A stretch of DNA of 41,013 nucleotides. Origin: Geminicoccaceae bacterium (lineage in GTDB: Bacteria; Pseudomonadota; Alphaproteobacteria; Geminicoccales; Geminicoccaceae). Below the pieces are notes generated by a model that made no database searches, was not told the origin of the DNA, and saw nothing but the letters and a program-made list of their open reading frames with translations. How positions within the stretch are numbered: position 1 is the first letter of the stretch; the number at the start of each line of letters is the position of its first letter. The position numbers were made by a program, and so were the translations under genes. The stretch spans positions 1 through 41,013 of the forward strand of contig JANXAZ010000001.1 in the NCBI GenBank assembly GCA_025062095.1. Reading direction: 5' to 3'. Positions 33,897 to 41,013 of the stretch are shown piece by piece.

Positions 33897-34856
33897 CTAC
33901 TCCTCCGCACTCGGGCCCCGTTCCGTTCGCACTCGGCTTTCGCTCCGAGAAGCGACCGCCGCGAGCAGGGCGCGAAGCTCGCCCGCGAGCTCGGTGAAGG
34001 CGGCCCCGAGCGGCGAGCTCTTGCGCCAGACGAGCGCGAGGCCGCGCGCGGCCTCGGGGTGGTCGAGCGGGCGGACCGCGATCGGCGCGCCCTGGGCGAA
34101 GGGCCCCAGGGTGGCGAAGGCGGGCAGAAGAGCCGGTCCCGTGCCCGCGCTCACCATCTGCCTCAGGCTCTCGATGCTGCTCGCCCGCACCTCCGCGTGC
34201 GGCGAAAGCCCGAGCCGCTCGCTCAGCCGCAGCGCCTGATCGCGGAAGCAGTGCCCGTCCTCGAGCAAAATGAGCGGCTCGCCCGCGAGCTCTCGGGGCT
34301 CGAGCCGGGCGCGCGCGGCCAGGGGATGGCCGGGCGGAAGGGCGACGACGATGGCCTCGCGGCCGATCGGGGCGCTCGCCAGCCCGCGTCCGTCGAAGGG
34401 AGGGGAGAGGATCGCGGCGTCGAGCTCGCCCTGGGCGAGCTGGACGAGCAGCCGGGCGGTGGTGGCCTCGCGCAAGACGAGGCGCAAGCGCGGGTAGGCT
34501 TGCTTGAGCCCGGGCAGGACGAGCGGCAGGAGATAGGGTCCGGAGGTCGGGATCACCCCGAGCCTGAGCGGACCGGCGAAGGGGTCGCCGTCGCCGCGCG
34601 CGAGTTCCTCGAGCCGCGCGACCTCGCGCAGGACGATCTTCGCCTGGGCGATCACCCGTTCGCCCAGGGGCGTGGGCACCGCACCGCGGGGCCCGCGCTC
34701 GAACAGTGCCGCGCCGAAGCGCTCTTCGAGCTTCTTGAGCTGCATGCTGAGCGTCGGCTGGCTCACGTGACAGCGCCGCGCCGCCTCGCCGAACTGGCCG
34801 GTCTCGGCGACCGCGACGAGATAGCTGAGATCGCGCAGGCTGACCGCGAAAGCCAT
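33897..34856 (-). CDS. oxyR: OxyR-type LysR peroxide regulator with one regulatory cysteine
   Basis: A 319-residue LysR-family regulator aligned along its length with OxyR. The helix-turn-helix region is at about 19-45 (FGEAARRCHVSQPTLSMQLKKLE). IPTSGPYLLP and SSIESLRQMVSAGTGPALLPA match E. coli closely. The peroxide-sensing cysteine is C203 in LEDGHCFRDQAL. The resolving cysteine, nine residues later in E. coli (C208), is Ser212. The only other cysteine is C29 in the DNA-binding domain. The gene is divergent from a catalase gene, with an OxyR-like operator covering its own start codon, so autoregulation is likely. Confidence 0.93.
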   Translation of the reverse strand: MAFAVSLRDLSYLVAVAETGQFGEAARRCHVSQPTLSMQLKKLEERFGAALFERGPRGAVPTPLGERVIAQAKIVLREVARLEELARGDGDPFAGPLRLGVIPTSGPYLLPLVLPGLKQAYPRLRLVLREATTARLLVQLAQGELDAAILSPPFDGRGLASAPIGREAIVVALPPGHPLAARARLEPRELAGEPLILLEDGHCFRDQALRLSERLGLSPHAEVRASSIESLRQMVSAGTGPALLPAFATLGPFAQGAPIAVRPLDHPEAARGLALVWRKSSPLGAAFTELAGELRALLAAVASRSESRVRTERGPSAEE

Positions 34857-34891
34857 AGACGGAGCCTATCGTTCGGTTCGAAACAATCGAT
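34855..34891. promoter_or_regulatory. OxyR operator
   Basis: The four tetrads ATAG (34855-34858), CTAT (34866-34869), TTCG (34877-34880) and CGAT (34888-34891), each separated by exactly seven bases, match 13 of 16 positions of the E. coli consensus ATAG-N7-CTAT-N7-ATAG-N7-CTAT. The first tetrad overlaps the oxyR start codon and the last abuts the catalase -35 box. Confidence 0.75.
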
Positions 34892-34920
34892 TTGACCCGC
34901 ATTCGTCAAGGGTCCATGAC
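34892..34920 (+). promoter_or_regulatory. Candidate catalase promoter
   Basis: TTGACC (34892-34897), a 17-base spacer and CATGAC (34915-34920). The -10 is weak, as expected of an activated promoter. OxyR bound to the adjoining operator would touch the polymerase directly. Confidence 0.5.
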
Positions 34921-34978
34921 AACGTCGGGTCGCCGCCCGTGCGCAGGCGGCGGGCGAAGCGACCGCTCGGGGGGAGGA

Positions 34979-36430
34979 ATGACCGGTCGGCCGACGCTCA
35001 CGACCGTATCCGGTGCGCCCGTGGCGCGGCGCGCGGGCGCTTCGGGTCCGGAGGAGGTGCCCCGCTTCGACCGCGCGCTCCTCGAAGAGCTCTGCTATTT
35101 CAACCGAGAGCGGATCCCGGAGCGCGTGGTCCACGCCAAGGGCTTCGGTGCCCACGGCTCCTTCACGGTCACCAACGAGCTCTCGCGTTTCACCCGCGCC
35201 GCGCTCTTCTCCAAGGTCGGCAAGCGCACCCCGTGTCTCGTGCGCTTCTCGAGCATGAGCGGGGAGCAGGGATCCGCGGATCTCGAGCGCGATCCGCGCG
35301 GCTTCGCGGTCAAGTTCTACACCGAGGAGGGGAACTTCGATCTCGTCGGCTCGAACCTTCCCGTCTCGTTCGTGCGCGATCCGGCCAAGTTCCCCGACCT
35401 CGCCCGCGCCCGCAAGCGCCATCCGCGCTCGCATCTGCGCTCGCCCGCGGCGATGTGGGACTTCTTCTCGCTCTGCCCCGAGACGCTGCACGCGCTGCTG
35501 CTGCTCTATTCGGACCACGGGATCCCTCGCGCCCCGTTCTTCATGGACGGGTTCGGGGTGCACGCCTTCGCCCTGTGGAACCGCAAGGGCGAGCGCTTCT
35601 GGGCCAAGTTCCACTTCGAGAGCCTGCAGGGGCGGGGTTTCTTGACCGATGCCGAGGCCGAACGGCTGATCGGTGGCGATCGCGACGCCTTCGCGCGGGC
35701 GCTGTTCGAGGCGATCGAGCGCGGCGAGTTCCCCCGCTGGCGGCTGCGCGTGCAGATCCTGAGCGAGGCCGAGGCCGAGCGGCTGCCCTTCGATCCCTTC
35801 GACCCCACCAAGCTCTGGCCGGAGCACGAGCATCCGGCGATCGAGGTCGGCGTTCTCGAGCTCGACCGCAACCCGGACAATCACTTCGCCGAAGTCGAGC
35901 AGGCCGCCTTCGACCCCGGCAATTTCGTCCCCGGCATCGGCCCGAGCCCGGATCCGGTCCTGCAGGCCCGTTTGTTCGCCTACGCCGATGCCCAGCGCTA
36001 TCGTCTCGGCACCCACTACGCCGCGCTTCCGATCAACGCCCCGCGCTGTCCCGTCCACCACTACCACAAGGACGGGGCGATGCGCTTTTTCGACAACAAC
36101 ACGAAAAACCCCGACGCTTTTTACGAGCCGAATTCTTTCGACGGCCCGGTGCCCGGCCCGGAGCAGGGCGAACCCCGGCCGCGGCCGACGGTGCGGCGCG
36201 CGCGGCGGGAGGACGAGGACGACTTCGCCCAGCCGCGGGCGTTCCTGCGTTCCCTCGAGCCCGAGGAGCGGGCGCGTCTGGTCGGCAACCTCGCCCGTGC
36301 CATGGCGGGCGTGCCGGAGTTCGTCGCGCGCCGTCAGCTCGCCCTGTTCGCCCGGGTCGAGCCGGCCCTGGCCGAGGCCGTCGGCGCCGCTCTGGGGATC
36401 CGGCCGACCCTCGCCGTGGCCGCCGAGTGA
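34979..36430 (+). CDS. katA: Haem catalase (small-subunit, clade 3 type)
   Basis: A 483-residue monofunctional catalase that converts hydrogen peroxide to water and oxygen. Distal-side residues are H52 (RVVHAKGFGAHG) and N126 (VGSNLPVSFVRD). The proximal haem ligand is Y335 in RLFAYADAQRYRLG. The size is that of NADPH-binding small-subunit catalases; there is no signal peptide, so it is cytoplasmic. A GGGGGAGGA ribosome site sits just before the ATG. It is divergent from oxyR and very probably under its control. Confidence 0.96.
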   Translation: MTGRPTLTTVSGAPVARRAGASGPEEVPRFDRALLEELCYFNRERIPERVVHAKGFGAHGSFTVTNELSRFTRAALFSKVGKRTPCLVRFSSMSGEQGSADLERDPRGFAVKFYTEEGNFDLVGSNLPVSFVRDPAKFPDLARARKRHPRSHLRSPAAMWDFFSLCPETLHALLLLYSDHGIPRAPFFMDGFGVHAFALWNRKGERFWAKFHFESLQGRGFLTDAEAERLIGGDRDAFARALFEAIERGEFPRWRLRVQILSEAEAERLPFDPFDPTKLWPEHEHPAIEVGVLELDRNPDNHFAEVEQAAFDPGNFVPGIGPSPDPVLQARLFAYADAQRYRLGTHYAALPINAPRCPVHHYHKDGAMRFFDNNTKNPDAFYEPNSFDGPVPGPEQGEPRPRPTVRRARREDEDDFAQPRAFLRSLEPEERARLVGNLARAMAGVPEFVARRQLALFARVEPALAEAVGAALGIRPTLAVAAE

Positions 36431-36443
36431 TCCCCGAAACGCC

Positions 36444-36471
36444 TTGACAAGGGCCCGGCGCTCCGCGGAGC
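36444..36471 (+). promoter_or_regulatory. Candidate promoter with palindrome before the amino-acid transporter
   Basis: A consensus -35 TTGACA (36444-36449) lies 55 bases before the ATP-binding gene. No good -10 is visible. A perfect 12-base palindrome GCTCCGCGGAGC (36460-36471) occupies the -10 area and could be an operator or the foot of a hairpin. Confidence 0.4.
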
Positions 36472-36498
36472 CTCTTCCGGGAGGAGCCGTGCGCCGCC

Positions 36499-37299
36499 AT
36501 GGCGGCCGAGGAAACCCCCGCGCTCGAAGTCGAGGACGTCCGCAAGGCCTTCGGTTCCCTCGAAGTCCTCAAGGGGGTCTCGCTCCGCGCCCACAAAGGC
36601 GACGTCATCGCTCTTCTGGGCGCCTCGGGCTCGGGCAAGAGCACGCTTCTGCGCTGCATCAACCTGCTCGAGCTGCCCGATGCCGGAAGGATCCGGGTGA
36701 CCGGAGAGGAGATCCGGCTCGTGCCCCGGCGCGGTCGGCTCGTCCCCGCCGATCGCCGGCAAGTCGAACGGGCGCGCACGCGCCTGGGCATGGTCTTCCA
36801 GCAGTTCAACTTGTGGTCGCACATGACCGTGCTCGAGAACGTGATCGAGGCCCCGGTGCACGTTCTCGGGCTTCCCAAGCGCGAGGCGGTCGAGCGCGCG
36901 GAAGCGCTCCTCGCCAAGGTCGGCATTTTCGAGAAGCGCCACCACTACCCCGCCCAGCTCTCGGGAGGGCAGCAGCAGCGCGCGGCGATCGCCCGCGCGC
37001 TCGCCATGGAGCCCGCGGTGCTGTTGTTCGACGAGCCGACCTCGGCCCTCGATCCCGAGCTCGTGGGCGAAGTCCTCAAGGTGATGCGGGATCTCGCGCT
37101 CGAGGGCCGCACCATGCTCGTCGTCACCCACGAGATCGGCTTCGCGGCGGAAGTCGCGAGCGAAGTGCTGTTCTTGCACGAGGGGCGCATCGAGGAACGG
37201 GGGCCGCCCGCGGAGGTGCTCGGCCGACCGCGCTCGGCGCGCCTGCGCCAGTTCCTCGCCGGTCACGGCGCGCGCGCGCGTCGGATCGGGCACGCTTGA
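36499..37299 (+). CDS. Polar amino-acid ABC transporter ATP-binding protein
   Basis: A 266-residue ATPase of the HisP/OccP/GlnQ group. Walker A is GASGSGKST (41-49), the Q-loop MVFQQFNLWSHMTVLENV, the signature LSGGQQQR and Walker B VLLFDEPTSALDPEL. The insertion between Walker A and the Q-loop (GEEIRLVPRRGRLVPADRRQ) is typical of the histidine/octopine subgroup. It opens a five-gene operon with two binding proteins and two permeases. GGGAGGAG lies about 13 bases before the ATG, farther than usual. Confidence 0.94.
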   Translation: MAAEETPALEVEDVRKAFGSLEVLKGVSLRAHKGDVIALLGASGSGKSTLLRCINLLELPDAGRIRVTGEEIRLVPRRGRLVPADRRQVERARTRLGMVFQQFNLWSHMTVLENVIEAPVHVLGLPKREAVERAEALLAKVGIFEKRHHYPAQLSGGQQQRAAIARALAMEPAVLLFDEPTSALDPELVGEVLKVMRDLALEGRTMLVVTHEIGFAAEVASEVLFLHEGRIEERGPPAEVLGRPRSARLRQFLAGHGARARRIGHA

Positions 37300-37352
37300 C
37301 GCGAGGCGCGGATCCGGGAAGACAACCTCGACCGCTGGTGGGAGTCCGCTCG

Positions 37353-38321
37353 ATGCGCCTCGGTCGTCTTCTGGCCGTCACGGTCGTTCTCGCGCTCGCT
37401 GCGCGCGCTTTCGCCTTCGCTGCCGAGGCGCCGGCGCCCGTGCCCAAAAAGCCGTGGACGCCGGCGGCCGCCAAGGCCGAGCCGGCGACCGCGAAGCCCG
37501 CGCGCACCGCGCGCAAAGAGGCGCGGACCGAGGACGGACGCGCGCAGCGACCCGCTCGGCTCGCCGCGGTGCGGCCCCAAGCGCCGGTGCCCGCGGGCCC
37601 GGTGCTGCGGGTCGCGGTCGAAGGGGCTTATCCGCCCTTCAGCGAGACGGACGGCAAAGGCCGGCTCAAGGGCTTCGACATCGACATCGCGCGCGCTCTG
37701 TGCGCCGAGCTCGCGATGCGTTGCGAGTTCGTGCAACGGCCCTGGGCGGTGATCCAGGACGCGGTGATCGGGGTCGATCCGCGCTTGTGGAACGAGGCGG
37801 ACGCGATCGTGGCCTCGGTCTCGATCACCGACAGCCGCCGCCAGACGGTGGATTTCACCAAGAAATACTACCACATCCCGGCGCGTTTCCTGTGCCGCGC
37901 GGGCGGCGGGGTCGAGGCCGAACCGGGTCGGCTCGGCGGCCGCCGGATCGGGGTGCAGGCGGCGACGACGTTCGACCGGTTCGCGACCGCGCGCTTCGGT
38001 GAAGAGGCGCGGATCCTGCGCTTCGAGACCCTGCCCCAGGCGGTGGCGGCGCTCAAAGAAGGGAAGGTCGAGCTCGTGCTCGCCGATGCCATGGCGCTGC
38101 AGCGCGCGGCGCTCGAAGGCGCGGACGGAGCGGCGTTCGAGCTGTGCGGACCGAACTTCGTGGATCCGGTGTGGTTCGGCCAGGGAGCCGGGATCGTCGT
38201 GCGCAAGGGCAACCAGGAGCTCCTCGCCAAGCTCGACGCCGCTTTGGAGCGCATCCGGGCGAAAGGCGAGCACGCGCGCATCGCCAAGGCCTATTTCCGC
38301 TTCGACATCGATCCGCGCTGA
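37353..38321 (+). CDS. Polar amino-acid binding protein with a long N-terminal linker
   Basis: A 322-residue family 3 binding protein. A signal peptide (cleavage near residue 24) is followed by an unusual linker of about 58 residues rich in Ala, Pro, Lys and Arg. The binding domain starts near residue 84 with LRVAVEGAYPPFSE and GFDIDIARALC. Later motifs are ADAIVASVSITDSRRQTVDFT and WFGQGAGIVVRK. Compared with its neighbour it is about 60 residues longer, all at the N-terminus. The linker could tether the domain in the periplasm or to the cell wall. Confidence 0.9.
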   Translation: MRLGRLLAVTVVLALAARAFAFAAEAPAPVPKKPWTPAAAKAEPATAKPARTARKEARTEDGRAQRPARLAAVRPQAPVPAGPVLRVAVEGAYPPFSETDGKGRLKGFDIDIARALCAELAMRCEFVQRPWAVIQDAVIGVDPRLWNEADAIVASVSITDSRRQTVDFTKKYYHIPARFLCRAGGGVEAEPGRLGGRRIGVQAATTFDRFATARFGEEARILRFETLPQAVAALKEGKVELVLADAMALQRAALEGADGAAFELCGPNFVDPVWFGQGAGIVVRKGNQELLAKLDAALERIRAKGEHARIAKAYFRFDIDPR

Positions 38322-38391
38322 GGGTTCGACGCTTGACGGGGCCGCGGGGCCGGCGCTTGCTCGCTTCGGAGGTTCGCTTGGGGAGGCGCGC

Positions 38392-39174
38392 ATGATCCGC
38401 CGTCTGTTCCTCGTCGCGGCGGCCGTCGCCTGGTTCGTCGCGCCGGGCGGTGCCGAGGCCCGGGAGTGGAAGAAGATCCGCATCGGCGTGGAAGGGGCGT
38501 ATCCGCCCTTTTCCTGGATCAATCCGCAGGGCAAGCTCGAGGGCTTCGACATCGACATCGCTTATGCGCTGTGTGCCAAGATCGGCGCGGAATGCGAGCT
38601 CGTGCTGCAGGACTGGGACGGCATGATCCCCGCGCTCCTGGCCAAGAAGTTCGACGCCATCGTCGCCTCGATGTCGATCACCGAAGAGCGCAAGAAAAAG
38701 GTCGACTTCACCGATAAGTATTACCAGACACCGGCGCGCTTCGTCCGCAAGAAGGGATCGGGAATCGAGATCACCAGAGAGGGTCTGAAAGGCAAGAAAA
38801 TCGGGGTCCAGCGGGCGACCATCCACGACAACTACCTCACCGACAATTACGGCGATACGGTCGAGATCGTCCGCTACGGCACGCAGGACGAGGCGAACCT
38901 GGACATGATCGCGGGTCGTCTCGATCTCTTGCTCGCCGATTCGATCGCGCTCCTCGAAGGCCTGTTGAAGACCGAAAAGGGCAAGGACTTCGAGTTCGTC
39001 GGACCCGAGCTGCGCGATCCCAGATGGTTCGGCGAAGGTGCCGGGATCGCCGTGCGCAAGGAAGACCAGGACCTCAAGAAGCTCTTGAACGAGGCGATCA
39101 AGGCGATCCGCGCGGATGGTACCTATGATGCCATCGCGCGCAAATATTTCGATTTCGACATCTACGGCGGCTGA
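38392..39174 (+). CDS. Polar amino-acid binding protein (HisJ/ArgT-like)
   Basis: A 260-residue periplasmic binding protein with a signal peptide ending at EAR (about residue 24). Family 3 motifs are IGVEGAYPPFSWINPQGKLEGFD, FDAIVASMSITEERKKKVDFT and YYQTPARFV, close to lysine/arginine/ornithine and histidine binders. GGGAGG precedes the ATG by five bases, a stronger site than for the other binding protein. Substrate is probably a basic amino acid or an opine. Confidence 0.93.
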   Translation: MIRRLFLVAAAVAWFVAPGGAEAREWKKIRIGVEGAYPPFSWINPQGKLEGFDIDIAYALCAKIGAECELVLQDWDGMIPALLAKKFDAIVASMSITEERKKKVDFTDKYYQTPARFVRKKGSGIEITREGLKGKKIGVQRATIHDNYLTDNYGDTVEIVRYGTQDEANLDMIAGRLDLLLADSIALLEGLLKTEKGKDFEFVGPELRDPRWFGEGAGIAVRKEDQDLKKLLNEAIKAIRADGTYDAIARKYFDFDIYGG

Positions 39175-39198
39175 GGCGAGAAGGCCGGCGGAGCGACC

Positions 39199-39888
39199 GT
39201 GCTCGACCTCCAGGGCTACGGTCCCTCGATTCTCGAGGGCGCCGTGCTCACCCTCCGCGCGGCGCTCGCCGGTCTTCTGCTCTCCATCCTCTTCGGCCTT
39301 TTGGGCGCGCTCGCCAAGCTCTCCTCCTCGGTGCCGTTGCGCGTCCTCGCCGGTGCTTACACGACGCTGATCCGCGGCGTCCCCGACCTCGTGCTCATGC
39401 TTTTGGTCTTCTTCGGCGGCCAGATGCTCGTGAACGATCTCACCGCGCGCATGGGCTGGGAGCACGTCGACGTGGGGCCTTTCGCCGCCGGCGTGCTCAC
39501 CTTGGGCTTCATCTACGGCGCCTATATGGCCGAGACCTTCCGCGGTGCGATCCTCGCCGTCCCCGCAGGTCAGCTCGAAGCCGCGCGCGCCTTCGGGATG
39601 GGGCCGTTTCTCGTCCTGCGCCGGATCCTTCTGCCGCAGATGCTCCGCCACGCCTTGCCCGGTGTCGGCAACAATTGGCTCGTGCTGTTGAAGGCGACCG
39701 CGCTGTTGTCGGTCATCGGTCTGGACGACATGGTGCGCAAGGCCGCGCTCGCCGCCGGTGCCACGCGCCAGCCCTTCACCTTCTATTTCGCGGTGGCGCT
39801 CGTCTTCTTGGCGCTGACCACGGTGTCCACGCTGCTCCTCGCCGCGGCCGAGCGCTGGGCCCGCCGTGGCGAAGCCCGTCCCGCATGA
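39199..39888 (+). CDS. Polar amino-acid ABC transporter permease (HisQ-like)
   Basis: A 229-residue inner-membrane permease. The polar amino-acid signatures are YTTLIRGVPDLVLMLLVFFGG, YMAETFRGAILAVPAGQLEAARAFGM and the EAA loop ending RRILLPQMLRHALPGVGNNW. GTG start 24 bases after the binding protein. Its stop overlaps the next ATG. Confidence 0.93.
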   Translation: MLDLQGYGPSILEGAVLTLRAALAGLLLSILFGLLGALAKLSSSVPLRVLAGAYTTLIRGVPDLVLMLLVFFGGQMLVNDLTARMGWEHVDVGPFAAGVLTLGFIYGAYMAETFRGAILAVPAGQLEAARAFGMGPFLVLRRILLPQMLRHALPGVGNNWLVLLKATALLSVIGLDDMVRKAALAAGATRQPFTFYFAVALVFLALTTVSTLLLAAAERWARRGEARPA

Positions 39889-40580
39889 TCGACCTCGAAA
39901 TCGTCGTCGCGAATCTTCCGCTTTATGTGCGCGGTACCTGGACCACCCTGTGGCTCACCTTCGCCTCTCTCGCCCTCGGTCTGGTCGTCGCCGTGCCCCT
40001 GGGGCTCGCCCGCACGAGCCGCAATCCGCTGATCAACTATCCGGTCTGGCTCTACACTTATTTCTTCCGCGGTACACCGCTTCTCGTGCAGCTCTTCATG
40101 ATCTATTACGGTGCCGGACAGTTCGCCTTCGTCCGCGAGAGTTCGCTCTGGCCGCTCTTCTCGCAGGCCTGGTTCTGCGCGCTCCTCGCCTTCACCCTCA
40201 ACACCGCGGCGTACACGGCCGAGATCGTGCGCGGGGCGATCCTGGCGACACCGGTGGGCGAGATCGAGGCGGCGCGCGCGCTCGGCATGTCGCGTCGGCT
40301 CGTGCTGCGCCGGATCGTGCTGCCGTCCGCCTTCCGGCGGGCGCTTCCGGCCTACGGCAACGAGATGATCTTCATGCTGCACGGAAGCGCGGTCGCGAGC
40401 ACGGTGACGATCGTCGATCTCACCGCCGCCGCGCGCATCGTCAATTCCCGCTATTACAGTCCTTACGAGGCCTTCTTGACCGCGGCTCTGTTCTACATGG
40501 CCTTGACCTTCGCGATCGTGGGCCTGGTCAAGCTCCTCGAGCGCCGCTGGCACGCCCACCTGCGCCCGCTCGCGCCCTGA
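39885..40580 (+). CDS. Polar amino-acid ABC transporter permease (HisM-like)
   Basis: A 231-residue permease, partner of the preceding one. It has YTYFFRGTPLLVQLFMIYYG, AAYTAEIVRGAILATPVGEIEAARALGM and LPSAFRRALPAYGNEMIFML, matching HisM/ArtM subunits. Its ATG overlaps the upstream stop (ATGA), so the two permeases are made together. It ends the operon. Confidence 0.94.
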   Translation: MIDLEIVVANLPLYVRGTWTTLWLTFASLALGLVVAVPLGLARTSRNPLINYPVWLYTYFFRGTPLLVQLFMIYYGAGQFAFVRESSLWPLFSQAWFCALLAFTLNTAAYTAEIVRGAILATPVGEIEAARALGMSRRLVLRRIVLPSAFRRALPAYGNEMIFMLHGSAVASTVTIVDLTAAARIVNSRYYSPYEAFLTAALFYMALTFAIVGLVKLLERRWHAHLRPLAP

Positions 40581-40603
40581 GCCCGGCAGGAGGAAGACCG
40601 CGC

Positions 40604-40640
40604 CCCGGGGGCATGCGGACCCTCGCGCGGAGCCCCCGGG
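40604..40640 (+). terminator. Terminator-like hairpin after the transporter operon
   Basis: CCCGGGGGC (40604-40612) and GCCCCCGGG (40632-40640) form a perfect nine-base stem with a 19-base loop, 24 bases after the last stop codon. It is followed by AAAA rather than a T-run, so it is not a textbook intrinsic terminator for this strand. Confidence 0.4.
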
Positions 40641-41013
40641 AAAAGAGCGCGAGGTCGCAGGAGCCGGGCGTCCGGATCGCGCGAACCGCCGCGGCGGGAC
40701 CCCGCGCGCGGGCGCGGGGAAGGAGAACGCGAGAGATCACGGGGCGAAAGAGGAAACGAGCGCGCGAGGGGCCGCGCTCTCGGGGCCGGTCGTCGCCGGA
40801 TCCGCCCGTGAAGACTCGACGGCTCGTAGAAGGAAAACGGAAGCGACGCAGTGGACGACCTCTTCGAGCGGCGCGCCGTCTCGGCGCGCGCAGCGAACCG
40901 ACCTTTCGGGTCGCGACGAAGGGCTCCGCATCGAGCACCGAGCGTCGACCCGGATGCCGGCTGGAGACGAACTCGGCCGCTTCGATCCGCCCCGCCTCGG
41001 CTCCGCCGATGGT
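40641..41013. other. Right-edge region without a visible gene
   Basis: These 373 bases are G+C-rich, with short arginine-rich open frames on both strands and no convincing start, motif or codon pattern. A gene could begin beyond the window edge. Confidence 0.5.

Noticed and set aside
40528-40938. Minus-strand frame of 136 codons at the right edge
   Set aside because: It is arginine-rich, overlaps the permease 3' end and has no start signal or recognisable motif.

Overview
The window is about 70% G+C and densely packed. Coding strands use many GTG starts and ATGA/GTGA stop-start overlaps. A Paracoccus-like methylamine dehydrogenase small subunit, a DUF1178 protein, NnrU and a divergent oxyR/catalase pair point to an alphaproteobacterium, possibly of the Rhodospirillales. 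Genus and species cannot be told from the sequence alone. I found no tRNA, rRNA, CRISPR array, insertion sequence or phage gene.

Layout. (1) 1-8.2 kb: a minus-strand methylamine utilisation operon, mauF-B-E-D-A-J-G. Its last gene is an unusual fusion of a cytochrome b561-type membrane domain with a seven-haem c-type domain. The usual electron acceptor amicyanin (mauC) and mauL/M/N are not in the window. A CBS-domain gene follows. (2) 8.3-13 kb: a lone Mrr-type restriction endonuclease, a peptide-type solute-binding protein and a fused double ATPase. (3) 13-21.8 kb: a tightly overlapped surface-glycan cassette with a NodB-like deacetylase, two MurG-like and two GT4 glycosyltransferases and a histidine phosphatase. 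Two sulfotransferases and a divergent 2-oxoglutarate/Fe(II) oxygenase follow. (4) 22-28.8 kb: DUF1178, glutaredoxin, comF, cutA, then two peptide-type permeases and a second binding protein, separated by 1.3 kb with no convincing gene. (5) 28.9-32 kb: a plus-strand operon of HpaI aldolase, 2-hydroxyacid dehydrogenase, Gfo/Idh/MocA oxidoreductase and a 59-residue membrane protein. (6) 32.3-36.4 kb: NnrU, an exported glutathione peroxidase, a single-regulatory-cysteine OxyR and a catalase, with a well-formed OxyR operator between the last two. (7) 36.5-40.6 kb: a polar amino-acid ABC transporter with two binding proteins.

How the parts may work together. MauF/E/D/G mature the tryptophan tryptophylquinone enzyme MauAB in the periplasm. 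In place of amicyanin the b561-heptahaem protein is a candidate route for electrons to or from the membrane; this is inference. The separated peptide-transporter parts (permeases at 24-26 kb, ATPases at 11-13 kb) could form one transporter. The glycosyltransferase and sulfotransferase genes look like one pathway making a modified, possibly sulfated, glycan. The peroxide genes form a small OxyR regulon.
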